Below are positions 1 through 12,700 of a stretch of 64,000 nt of DNA, one piece after another. The notes beneath the pieces were generated by a model. That model did not search any database and was not told where the DNA came from. It saw only the letters and a list, made by a program, of their open reading frames with translations. A program made the position numbers and the translations under genes. Numbering within the stretch: position 1 is the first letter of the stretch; each line of letters begins with the position of its first letter. Source of the DNA: Baylisascaris procyonis (taxonomy: Eukaryota > Nematoda > Chromadorea > Rhabditida > Ascarididae); the NCBI GenBank assembly GCA_037389465.1, contig JAZARR010000074.1, forward strand, positions 6,437,991-6,501,990, in the 5' to 3' direction.

Positions 1-645
1 TGAGAACGTCCAGTCATTCGATTTGCCTTTACAGCCAGTTGACTCGTTAGTTTCCTCTCCGGTCGAGTACTTCTTCATTAAAAACCTTCATTATTATTTC
101 AACAAAAATCATTAATCTGCTAGCCTCTTTTCTGATTGCATTCAATCTTCCCTCCCCCTCACTTGATAAAGTTCTGCCATCGTTTTTCGACTGATTAGTT
201 AAACATAGTTACGCATATCACCATATGTCAAATGTCATTTACTTCCCACCGATCGCCTATACAACAAAACAGTAGATTACATTTTCTCCTCTCCCTTCTT
301 TCACACTGCTGTGCACAACCTTTTAATTCTTTCCAAGAAAATAAAACCATTGGGTAATAACTCCTCTCACAACAAGAAATGCTCCCTTTAAAGCAATAAG
401 GACATTCATCACTAAAAAAACATAAAGCGAATATAGTGCAAAAATGACATTACAATTGGGGGTAAATCATGCATTAAAATGACCTCCTCCCTACTCTAAA
501 CAAGATGTTTATGCTTCGAATCATGTTATAACGTAAAAAGTGGAAAGGAGAGAGGGTGTGAGTGACTACTTTTGTGCACCACACAAATCAACGAACGAAC
601 ACAATGCGATCACACAGCAAATGGAAGCTTGTATAAATACGATAC
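1..645. other. Left edge, probable NAP1 intron
   Basis: This stretch follows the splice donor of the NAP1-like first exon on the minus strand, so it is probably intron. I looked for the conserved segment that should follow in NAP1 proteins on the minus strand and did not find it, so the next exon likely lies left of the window. No RNA gene or repeat was recognised. Confidence 0.4.
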
Positions 646-781
646 CTTCAAGCTGTAGTTTCTTCAGAGCTTGAACACGTCGTTTGATACTCTTGGGAAG
701 CGTGCTAATAAAATCATTGGTGCCCTCACCATCATACCCGTTTGACCTCAACAAATCAGCGAGATTCTTCGTATCGGCCAT
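646..781 (-). CDS. NAP1: NAP1-family nucleosome assembly protein, first coding exon (partial)
   Basis: NAP1 proteins are histone H2A-H2B chaperones that shuttle between cytoplasm and nucleus and help assemble nucleosomes. The exon encodes 45 residues plus one base. The diagnostic part is LPKSIKRRVQALKKLQ at residues 28-43, which matches the LPxxVKRRVxALKxLQ segment just before the long dimerisation helix of NAP1L proteins; the acidic N-terminal stretch is short. The exon ends at a clean donor (TTGAAG then GTATCG) in phase 1; reading past it gives an unrelated hydrophobic tail. The start at 781 is preceded by TTTACAG then AT, which looks like a spliced-leader or 5'UTR acceptor. The gene is divergent from NOL8, about 3 kb away. 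Everything after the N-terminus is outside the window. The family assignment is by remembered motif only. Confidence 0.78.
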
Positions 782-3759
782 ATCTGTAAATTCTCATAAT
801 CTCAACTACGCATAGCCACTAGGGAGTGTCGTCTTCATGACAGAACAAAAATAAATATAGACTCAACTGCGCAAAACACGATACTAAAACACAAATGCAC
901 ATTGTTTGCTTAGGAGTGGGGGAAGGGGGGATGGGGCATACTCTTGCAAGTTAATCAGCGCACGAAGCAGTAATAACCCGCCAATCATACAACTTCAAAT
1001 AAAGCTTCTATCTCGAACAAATCGCCCTCCAAACACCTGAAAAAGAAATAACTCTTATCTCAAACAACACCCCCCTCCCTCTCCCCTTCGAATAATCGGC
1101 TGGGAATTATTGAAATCAAAAAATAAATCTCTAGAGCTCGATAGATGTTGCACACAGATGGGTGATTCCTTATGACCACTCTTCAGCGTATGACCGCATT
1201 ATCCGATATTTCAAGCTGCTTCTGGATATGACAGTATTTTCGTCACAATACTGCACATAGTTGTTTCAGAACTCAACAGATTTAACGCTACACTCTTGTG
1301 TTACCATGTTTAGAGCTGCCGTTTAACTATTGAAGCAGAAAGTGAATTAAAAGAGGACTCAAAGCTTCCTTAAGTCGAGTCTAATTTCAAAAAGAACAAT
1401 AACTGCCTCAGAAAAACCATCAAATTCGGATATAAATTAGACGTAGTGTTCGCCTGATATATTGAAAGAAAAAACTATGAAACCTTTGATAGTTTAAAAG
1501 AAGGACATAGTTGGCGCGATTTTAATAGGTGGGTAGGAAGTGGGTTTCTAAAAAGGTGGTCACTCATCATTTTACGCAATATCAGCAGCCAAATTTTGAT
1601 TGCTTTTGTTTAGATGAGTGAAAACGAGTTCATCGATTTTATAACGAAAACAGCCAGCATCTCACCTGATCATCACCTCGATGACCCTCTCATAAAGAAA
1701 TAAAAATGCGAACACAGCAATTGTATTGGCAAATCGTTATACCTATGAGGATTTTTTACAGAATCTGAGATATATTAGAAGAAATATTAAAAGAGCGCGG
1801 CACATGAGCCATAAGCTCGCATCGTATGTGCCCTGGCAAAAGTCTTTTCCTTGTATAGGGTGGATGGGAATGATTTTCCGAATAGGTCCAAAAAATTGAA
1901 TCATCGATGACAGAGAAGCTGTCGACAGATGCGCCGTCTAGGAAATCGATACTCATTTTGATCCATTTTGAGCATCATAGCTGCACAACGCACTTTTGAC
2001 ACTCATCAAAAAACCAGCTATAAGAACTACGTGTACTTAAAGATAAAGTATCCGAGCATCGAAGAGACAAAAATATATACACACCTCATATAAAGGTTGG
2101 TCTATGTTACTGACAGCTGGGTGGTTTGTCGTCAGTATTCTATCTTGAAAACTTATCAAATTAAGCATGAATAAGTGAAACCAGGTGGTGATTTTCATAT
2201 ACAGAGAAGATCAAATCACCAAGTTTCACGTCACGATGGGTGAAATTTCGTAACACAGAGATGATAGGACGAAATTTCGTTTGCTTACAAAGTAAACAAC
2301 TGTAATCATAAGGGAGGTCCCCGAGAAGTGGTCAGCTGGCAGTGGCTATAGCAATTACCTTCACCTTGTTCATCTTCGCAGTCTTGCTGGAAAAAATATG
2401 GCAGCCTTTATTTGGTTTTTTTAAATCAAAATTCAACAAGGCTACATCATCGATTGCGTTTAGGAATAGGAATGTGCCACAGCAACTCATCCAGACAGCC
2501 TGAACGATGAGAAAAATACCGCAGACTGTAGACAACTGCTGCAGCACTGCCTAGATTCTAGCCCAATTTTTTAAACTCTCAAGACCATATGTCCATTTCG
2601 TTTTCAATTGTGATTTGAACCACTTGGATGAATAGATTTAAAAGCGTCGCAAAAGCAGCATTTATGGCTATATCCATACTATTCCATCTAACCAATCCTC
2701 ATACAACCGTAACATAATACCCCATAAACACTAACGAAAAACACACCCGACCGCAGAACAAACACACCTCCACAGCACTACTTCAAACAACTTGCCTCAC
2801 GTATTATGACACACCCAAAAAATTCAAATGTTCAGTAAATGATATGAAACAAAGTGTTAAATAATGATAAGATGCAACGCAATTTATTGTAGTTTCAAAA
2901 AGGGAAACAATTGCGTCGATGACTCCTCCATTAGGCAATGTGAATATCACCCATTTTACTGATATCAAGTCATGAAATGAAATAAAACCACCTGATTTTA
3001 CCATCTTTTTTGCATTACGACTACAAACAATCACTTTTACGTCATCAATAACTTTCGCTTTAAGGTGACTTTTAATTTTGCACTCTAGCAGCTCTCTACC
3101 GGTTTGGATGTGAACACTCACTTGGATGTGTGTGTTTTAAGGGACCGGTATGATATGTAATTAGCTATATTTTAGGAGATAAATCAACGAATATTATGAA
3201 ACACCCATGAAATTTAAATGTTCTATAAATGATATCGAACATTTAGTGGCTATGAGCCGATAAGATGCCAGGTTTTTCCGTTTTTCTTGCGAAAAGAGCA
3301 TCCGGGATGGGCCGACGAGGACCTCGTCACTGGAGGTTTCTTCTGCGCTATGCATTCGAAGCTGGGAATGAACCTTCTTATTACCCAATGTTGAACCTAG
3401 TTGGGTGCTTCAACCAGCCAGTGGGTACTTATCATTTGAAAATGACCACATCCACTCGACAACCAGCCGCGCTGTTTTCTGCACAGTTCACAACACCACT
3501 TGGCTGTTGTCCAAACGTTGCAAAGGTGTTGCATTGTGAATGGCATGTTTTTCATTACATCAGAAGGTACGTATCGGGGCGGAAATAGTGGAACAGACAG
3601 TGCAGTTCATTATGAGAGTAGGGATTTGACCACTGCCTTTGTGGGAGGGGCGGGGTGGGGGATGGGGGGGGGGGTTGGAGATCCTAAAAGGCAAACGATT
3701 GGCGATAAGCATTCCGAATATTCCGTTATTTCCTTCATTTCAATCTTTTCTTTTTCAGA
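782..3759. other. Intergenic region between divergent NAP1 and NOL8 genes
   Basis: About 3 kb between two divergent genes. It contains purine/pyrimidine-rich runs (for example a G-rich stretch near 3645-3675), a diverged repeat pair at 2804-2880 and 3198-3270, and several short open frames without recognisable domains. One of these, ending at a good donor at 3566, can be spliced in frame to the NOL8 exon at 3759, so part of this region could be NOL8 5' exon. Minus-strand open stretches at 1756-1956 and 2332-2547 have some coding character but no family match that I recognise. Confidence 0.4.
2804..3270. repeat. Diverged direct repeat pair (about 75 bp each)
   Basis: The segments at about 2804-2880 and 3198-3270 share the same order of words: a block reading like acaccc, a block like aaatgttc, the word aatgatat and the word gataagatgc. 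This is roughly 75-80% identity by eye. On the minus strand both encode a similar short peptide ending in EHLNFxGVS. They may be two pieces of a decayed transposable element, but no transposase or terminal inverted repeats were identified. Confidence 0.45.
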
Positions 3760-6700
3760 ATGGAACCCGAAGTGGCAGAAAGCGCCAATGAGATGTGCTC
3801 GATGAAGGACGTCAATCAACGATTCGATAAAAGGGCAAGATCAGAAGCAAGAAGGTTATTTATTTCAAGCTTTACGCTATGACAATGCATTACAAACAAA
3901 TATACTTATATATAGTTTCATCGAAACTGATATCAGTGATGTATTTTCTTTGCTGCTTCTCCATTTTTACATCGCCAAATTTTTGTAGAGTTTATTTGCG
4001 TTTCCTATCACTACATAGACTTTTCATAAAATCAGATGTGTTGATATTCCCTAATTTTCGATAAACTTCAAGGTTGGAAAGCTTTGTACGAAGGCGTCAA
4101 CTTGAAAAGCAACGTCAGGCTATCATATCACGAGCACTAAACGAGGTTGATTCGACCGCCACATCAAAGAAGATTGTTTTTGACTCCGATTCTGAAGACG
4201 AGTGCACTGCAGAGGTATACACTTCTTACAGTGACATTCCAAATGTTAGTTAATTTGCAAGACATCTGGTCTGCAAATGATTGCGAGGGAAGACTTTAGG
4301 CAGCCGAATAAAGCAGTCAAAAGAAGGCATTTTGATCAACTTACGCGAATTGGTTCATAATCTGGTCATTATTAAATTTACTTTTCTTTGCCAGTGAAAA
4401 ACGCTTAATTTTTATTCACGCAATTGTGTTCATGAATTGCAAAACAAACGGTCATATAAATGTATGGGATACGTACTTGTATTCACAAGAAGGATATGTA
4501 GTTTATATAGCCAGTTAAGATTGTTTAGTTGGGAATAAGAAGATGATAGCTTAAATCTATAGTTCTATGATTTCTTTATATTATTATAGGCATCAAACGA
4601 GAAAAAATCACACGGTGTACCACTTTTCGATGATGAAGAAGATGGAAATGATGAGCATATTGAGGTATGATGCGTTGTTGTTTTGATGTTTTTAAAATCG
4701 CAGTGAATCGAAATTTACTGCGAAGTTTGATCTTTGAGAAGAATTTCAACTCAATGATCTTCTATATATTTTTTTAATCTTTCCTTCTTTTTTTTTTTTC
4801 TTGTCCCACGCGTTGGCTTCTGCTTTTGATTTCGGTGCTATTGTGATTCATTATGAATAAGCGGGTTTTCAAGTTCTTATCTGTTTATTGTCTTTTTTTG
4901 TGATAAATGAATGTCTACTATAAGCAGTTCTCATTGACTGGTTTAGCCATCCCAGTGATAGTTCTTTGATGGTCATTGAATTTTCAACTTAATTAGATAA
5001 TTCCTTCGTTTTTTTTTAATCGAAAGGTTTTGGCATGTAAGAGTTCCTGATATGATATGGGGGATTATTTCGGTTTTGCACTACCTCTGTCACTCTTTCT
5101 CGAGTAATTAAACAGAGGAGAGGTGAAGATGGAATCACGGATGAATATTGTCGAATCTCTTCGCTTTGATCCATGCCTGAAAGCATAGACGCAGCCGGAA
5201 ACTCTCTTTCATTATGGACTGGGAAAGGATTGAAGTGGAATAAGATGAAAATAATCCGTTTGAATCTTAATTCGAGAGGGAAAGTTTTTATTAAAAAATT
5301 CTGATGTGAGGAGTGGTTGTTTTTGTGGGTCAAACCGTCCCGTATCCCAAGTCTGTGCCAAAATTGCCCAAGAACTGCTCTCCTTGAAGGAACTGTGGAG
5401 AGCGCAGCGAGGCGATATTATTTTTCAGTGTATTTTAGTTATTTGAGTGCTAGTGTGTAAGAACGGCGAAGATGGATTTTGTTTTCTTTTTCAGCTATCA
5501 ATATCGAACCGTCATTTCGGTTCGAAAGGCGAAAAATTAATGCTGATGGAGACAAAGTTTGGCAACGACGAACGCTTTCGATTAAGTGAAAAATTCATTG
5601 AAGACGACGATCAAGACGAGGTTATTCATCGTTCAGTGATTTCCTTACAGTCGCCGACTTATGGCATAGTATGGAAATCCGGTGATTTGAATCAGTTGTA
5701 GTAAATTGAGGACATTGATCTTATCACTGGATGTTTTCTTGAAGGGTTGGGAGTCTCAAGATCTGCTCAGAGAAATATTTATTTGGTCTGCAAACTTGTG
5801 CTCAGAGAAATATTTATTTGGCCTGCAAACTTTCTTCTCTTCAAATACTTTTAGGAAAATGGCGAAGAAATGGAAGCAGACAAGGAAAAAAAGGCAACAT
5901 TGGCAATTCTTTCAAAGGTGCTTGGCAAGTCGGTCCGAGCAACGAAATCATCAGAGAGTGGCATGCAGTTCAAGAGAGCTGCACCTTTCTCGAGGTTTGA
6001 TCCCGATGACGAGCATCATCTACGATGGTTAAACGAACGCAAGCAACATAACGCAAGTTTTTGTTGTTCTTTCCTTCGTAAACTTCCTTCTCTCTACTTA
6101 TCTGTCGGTGAAAAAAAGAAACGCATTGTTGTCTTAAAATTTGTTGATTGTCAGGGGTCTTGAAATGTTGCTCACTTTTTATGAGCACTTTGGAGATTTA
6201 CCTGTAGCAGTGAAAACAATTCCAATACCTATACAATCAGACTCCGTAGAAGGAACTTTTTATGGAAATTGTTGTTGTGAATAGGGATAAAGGATTAGGG
6301 AGGGTTTGATCGATCACACCATAAAAAGAGAGGAGCTGATGTGTTGTTGAATATTTTAGCGCATAATCTCGGTAAAACGTTGTCTTCAAGAACTTATTTT
6401 AGTATAGTACATGCCCTATATCTCATGTCCTTTCGCATCGTTTTTTTAGCCGAGGAGGTGGGGGGTGAAAATGGATTCTCTCGTCCTCTCATTTCTTGTG
6501 TAATTTGCTCACATTGAAAGATTCTTTTGATACTTCACAGCGCAGCTCATTTCGACTATTATTTGATCTGTTTCGCAGAATGCAGAGTCTATAAGTTTAG
6601 CACATTGAATTACTGCATTTTCAGATGGATATACAACAAGTACAGAATCTATATTGCAGAGAAAGAGCTCAATTAAGGGCGCTTATAATTGGTATAAAGT

Positions 6701-9700
6701 TTTCTAACTGTCTGAGAGCATCTCTAGTGATCCTAATGATAGTCGATCATGCGTAGTGATCTTCTGAGGTCGTTGAACCCTTTCAGCAGTTTCGGTCTTT
6801 TTTCCATAACCACCGACAAGTCTGCAGGTTTTGAATTTTTGTGGATAAATGAGACGCGGCCCTATAATTTTGCTGATGTTGCTAGTATGACATGAGTGGT
6901 AGAGGTATGAGTTGTAAAATATGCGGCATATAGACAAGAAGCAACTTCTGATTTATATTTTTTAACTTACATCTCATTACATCGCGATATTCCTTGATTG
7001 TGCATTACAGAGGCCTCAGGGACCAAGTGAAGATGAAGGGAAGGAGCGTGTGGAAGAGGATAGCCAAAGGGTTGGAAAAGAAAACGAGGAAAAAGAAAGG
7101 GTGGAAGAAAGCAGAATGGTCGAGGGATATTACTTCGAAGTGGACAAAAGTTTTGCGGAAAGCCTGAAGAAGAAATTGAAGGTGGAAGGTGAGTGACACG
7201 GTTTACTTGGGATAAAAAGCGTTTTTTTTTCCGTGGAATACCAATTCATCGAATAGAAATCCATAAAACTACTACAGCCGAAAATATGGGAGAGAGTAAA
7301 TCATGAATTGTATTGCCGTGATGGCACTATTAGATATTGTTGTTGTTAACTGTGACCATGCTGGTCTTGTACCGTAGCAGTAGGTTTACTCGCATGGGGT
7401 TATGAAGTGAACGCTTTTGCTTTCTGATGAATTTCCGCTGCCTTTCTAAAATGTTTTATCTCTTTGCTTGTTCTTTGCACTACTCATAGTGTAGAAAATC
7501 GATTTATTGCTTAGCTAATTCGTGAAAATTGTAGAAAGGCTTTGATTCATACTATAGAAAGATTTATTAATTTTTTGTTTAGATTGTTCAATTGAACCCA
7601 CAAATGGGTTCAGTTTTCTGAGAACTATTGGTCGTGATCAGTCGATGGAGGACGATATTTCAGAAGAGAACTCGATGACATTCTCCAATAAACAATCATT
7701 TTGTTCGAAGGAGGTTTGCTCATTTCTTCATTGCAAATGGATTTAACGAAACCTAGCCTGCTGATCTAGTTGTAAGGCTTTGTTGTTTTTAAATATTGAT
7801 TTGCTTAATTGCTTTCTGAGTGGCTGGGGAAGGGTAAGTATTAATGAAGTGGAATGGCAGTCTTATTACCTCAGAACGCTTTTTCTTTTCCATAAGACGA
7901 GGTGATACTTGCTATTAATTAGGTCTAACTGTTTTACCCATGAGGCTAATTCATCGATATTGAATTAATGTGATGTTGGAGCATTTTTATGGCTCTTTGC
8001 CAAACTTTTTAAAAGCATATTACGGTAGTGATGTATTCGGCTTCACCACAAATTATCTTTCGTGCCGAACTTTTAATCGTCAATTCCAAATTTGACTCTG
8101 CGAGAGCAAATTAAGCCAACTCTCGTTGACGCTTACCCTAGTGCCGAATATAGAATTTAAGGTCGACGTGAAAGGAATGGATACAGAATATGTGTCAAAA
8201 GAACGCCACCCTGAAGAAAAGCTTCTAAAAATAGCGGAAGGATTATCAACGACACCACATTCCGGATGTTTCTTTTTTGTTACTCATACGGATCATGACA
8301 TTGCAAAAGTTGTGGAAAATTTCCGGAGGAAATACAGCGTCGAAGCAGTTAGCAAGCCCTGGAGCAGCATTCGTATGAGCATTGTTAAGGTTAAAGAAGT
8401 CGTTCACTTTTTATTTATCATACTCATTGGTGCCTGATTTAGATCTCATAGCGATATCTTTTCTGATGGTCGAAATTCATTTCGTATGTGAATACAAGTA
8501 ATGTTTCTTGAAATATTCTTTCAGTAGTAGGGGAGCTTGTTCTCAAATCACTGCATCTCATTCCTTTTCCTTCTGCAATTGATGAGTAAAATGCTTAATT
8601 CTCTAGGATAGATGCACGTTCATTTTTTTCAAGACGTTGACTTGAGCAGACTTGCTCATAAACAGTTCAGTACCTTACTGCGTATTCTGGGAGTGCACTT
8701 CGTAAACGGTTTGGTACCTTACTGAATATTTTGGGAGTGCACTTCATAAACACTTCACTACCTTACTGGGTGGTTTGGGAGTGCATTTCTTATACAGTTC
8801 AGTACCTTACTGTATATTTTGGGAGTGCACTTCGTAAACGGTTTGGTACCTTACTGAATATTTTGGGAGTGCACTTCATAAACACTTCAGTACCCTACTG
8901 GGTAGTTTGGGAGTGCATTTCATAAACGCTTCAGTACCCTACTGGGTAGTTTGGGAGTGCATTTCATAAACACTTCAGTACCCTACTGGGTAGTTTGGGA
9001 GTGCATTTCATAAACACTTCAGTACCATACTGTGTATTTTGGGAGTGCACTTCATAAACACTTCCGTACCTTACTGAATATTTTGGGAGTGCACTTCATA
9101 AACACTTCAGTACCATACTGTGTATTTTAGGAGTGCACTTCGTAAACGGTTTCGTACCTTACTGAATATTTTGGGAGTGCACTTCATAAACACTTCACTA
9201 CCTTACTGGGTGGTTTGGGAGTGCATTTCGTATACAGTTCAGTACCTTACTGTGTATTTTGGGAGTGCACTTCGTAAACGGTTTGGTACCTTACTGAATA
9301 TTTTGGGAGTGCACTTCATAAACACTTCAGTACCCTACTGGGTAGTTTGGGAGTGCATTTCATAAACGCTTCAGTACCCTACTGGGTAGTTTGGGAGTGC
9401 ATTTCATAAACACTTCAGTACCCTACTGGGTAGTTTGGGAGTGCATTTCATAAACACTTCAGTACCATACTGTGTATTTTGGGAGTGCACTTCATAAACA
9501 CTTCAGTACCATACTGAATATTTTGGGAGTGCACTTCATAAACACTTCAGTACCATACTGTGTATTTTAGGAGTGCACTTCGTAAACGGTTTCGTACCTT
9601 ACTGAATATTTTGGGAGTGCACTTCATAAACACTTCACTACCTTACTGGGTGGTTTGGGAGTGCATTTCGTATACAGTTCAGTACCTTACTGTGTATTTT

Positions 9701-12700
9701 GGGAGTGCACTTCGTAAACGGTTTGGTACCTTACTGAATATTTTGGGAGTGCACTTCATAAACACTTCACTACCTTACTGGGTAGTTTGGGAGTGCATTT
9801 CATATGCAGTTCAGTACCCTACTGTGTATTTTGGGAGTGCACTTCATAAACACTTCAGTATCCTACTGGGTAGTTAGGGAGTGCACTTCACAAACAGTTC
9901 AGTACCTTACTGTATATTTTGGGAGTGCACTTCGTAAACGGTTTGGTACCTTACTGAATATTTTGGGAGTGCACTTCATAAACACTTCCGTACCTTACTG
10001 AATATTTTGGGAGTGCACTTCATAAACACTTCAATACCATACTGTGTCTTTTGGGAGTGCACTTCGTAAACGGTTTGGTACCTTACTGAATATTTTGGGA
10101 GTGCACTTCATAAACACTTCAGTACCCTACTGGGTAGTTTGGGAGTGCATTTCATAAACGCTTCAGTACCCTACTGGGTAGTTTGGGAGTGCATTTCATA
10201 AACACTTCAGTACCCTACTGGGTAGTTTGGGAGTGCATTTCATAAACACTTCAGTACCATACTGTGTATTTTGGGAGTGCACTTCATAAACACTTCCGTA
10301 CCTTACTGAATATTTTGGGAGTGCACTTCATAAACACTTCAGTACCATACTGTGTATTTTAGGAGTGCACTTCGTAAACGGTTTCGTACCTTACTGAATA
10401 TTTTGGGAGTGCACTTCATAAACACTTCACTACCTTACTGGGTGGTTTGGGAGTGCATTTCGTATACAGTTCAGTACCTTACTGTGTATTTTGGGAGTGC
10501 ACTTCGTAAACGGTTTGGTACCTTACTGAATATTTTGGGAGTGCACTTCATAAACACTTCAGTACCCTACTGGGTAGTTTGGGAGTGCATTTCATAAACG
10601 CTTCAGTACCCTACTGGGTAGTTTGGGAGTGCATTTCATAAACACTTCAGTACCCTACTGGGTAGTTTGGGAGTGCATTTCATAAACACTTCAGTACCAT
10701 ACTGTGTATTTTGGGAGTGCACTTCATAAACACTTCAGTACCATACTGAATATTTTGGGAGTGCACTTCATAAACACTTCAGTACCATACTGTGTATTTT
10801 AGGAGTGCACTTCGTAAACGGTTTCGTACCTTACTGAATATTTTGGGAGTGCACTTCATAAACACTTCACTACCTTACTGGGTGGTTTGGGAGTGCATTT
10901 CGTATACAGTTCAGTACCTTACTGTGTATTTTGGGAGTGCACTTCGTAAACGGTTTGGTACCTTACTGAATATTTTGGGAGTGCACTTCATAAACACTTC
11001 ACTACCTTACTGGGTAGTTTGGGAGTGCATTTCATATGCAGTTCAGTACCCTACTGTGTATTTTGGGAGTGCACTTCATAAACACTTCAGTATCCTACTG
11101 GGTAGTTAGGGAGTGCACTTCACAAACAGTTCAGTACCTTACTGTATATTTTGGGAGTGCACTTCGTAAACGGTTTGGTACCTTACTGAATATTTTGGGA
11201 GTGCACTTCATAAACACTTCCGTACCTTACTGAATATTTTGGGAGTGCACTTCATAAACACTTCAATACCATACTGTGTCTTTTGGGAGTGCACTTCGTA
11301 AACGGTTTGGTACCTTACTGAATATTTTGGGAGTGCACTTCATAAACACTTCACTACCTTACTGGGTGGTTTGGGAGTGCATTTCGTATACAGTTCAGTA
11401 CCTTACTGTATATTTTGGGAGTGCACTTCGTAAATTGTTTGGTACCTTACTGAATATTTTGGGACTGCACTTCATAAACACTTCCGTACCTTACTGAATA
11501 TTTTGGGAGTGCACTTCATAAGCACTTCAGTACCATACTGTGTATTTTGGGAGTGCACTTCGTAAACGGTTTGGTACCTTACTGAATATTTTGGGAGTGC
11601 ACTTCATAAACACTTCAGTACCATACTGTGTATTTTGGGAGTGCACTTCGTAAACGGTTTGGTACCTTACTGAATATTTTGGGAGTGCACTTCATAAACA
11701 CTTCCGTACCTTACTGAATATTTTGGGAGTGCACTTCATAAACACTTCCGTACCTTACTGAATATTTTGGGAGTGCACTTCATAAGCACTTCAGTACCAT
11801 ACTGTGTATTTTGGGAGTGCACTTCGTAAACGGTTTGGTACCTTACTGAATATTTTGGGAGTGCACTTCATAAACACTTCCGTACCTTACTGAATATTTT
11901 GGGAGTGCACTTCGTAAACGGTTTGGTACCTTACTGAATATTTTGGGAGTGCACTTCATAAACACTTCCGTACCTTACTGAATATTTTGGGAGTGCACTT
12001 CATAAACACTTCCGTACCTTACTGAATATTTTGGGAGTGCACTTCATAAACACTTCAATACCATACTGTGTCTTTTGGGAGTGCACTTCGTAAACGGTTT
12101 GGTACCTTACTGAATATATTGGGAGTGCACTTCATAAACACTTCACTACCTTACTGGGTGGTTTGGGAGTGCATTTCGTATACAGTTCAGTACCTTACTG
12201 TATATTTTGGGAGTGCACTTCGTAAATTGTTTGGTACCTTACTGAATATTTTGGGACTGCACTTCATAAACACTTCCGTACCTTACTGAATATTTTGGGA
12301 GTGCACTTCATAAACACTTCAATACCATACTGTGTCTTTTGGGAGTGCACTTCGTAAACGGTTTGGTACCTTACTGAATATTTTGGGAGTGCACTTCATA
12401 AACACTTCACTACCTTACTGGGTGGTTTGGGAGTGCATTTCGTATACAGTTCAGTACCTTACTGTATATTTTGGGAGTGCACTTCGTAAATTGTTTGGTA
12501 CCTTACTGAATATTTTGGGACTGCACTTCATAAACACTTCCGTACCTTACTGAATATTTTGGGAGTGCACTTCATAAGCACTTCAGTACCATACTGTGTA
12601 TTTTGGGAGTGCACTTCGTAAACGGTTTGGTACCTTACTGAATATTTTGGGAGTGCACTTCATAAACACTTCAGTACCATACTGTGTATTTTGGGAGTGC

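Noticed and set aside
566..645. Extension of the NAP1 first exon
   Set aside because: After the GTATCG donor the translation becomes hydrophobic and unlike NAP1, so it is read as intron.
3265..3588. 107-codon + strand frame as an independent gene
   Set aside because: No motif, and it ends at a splice donor; kept only as a possible NOL8 upstream exon.
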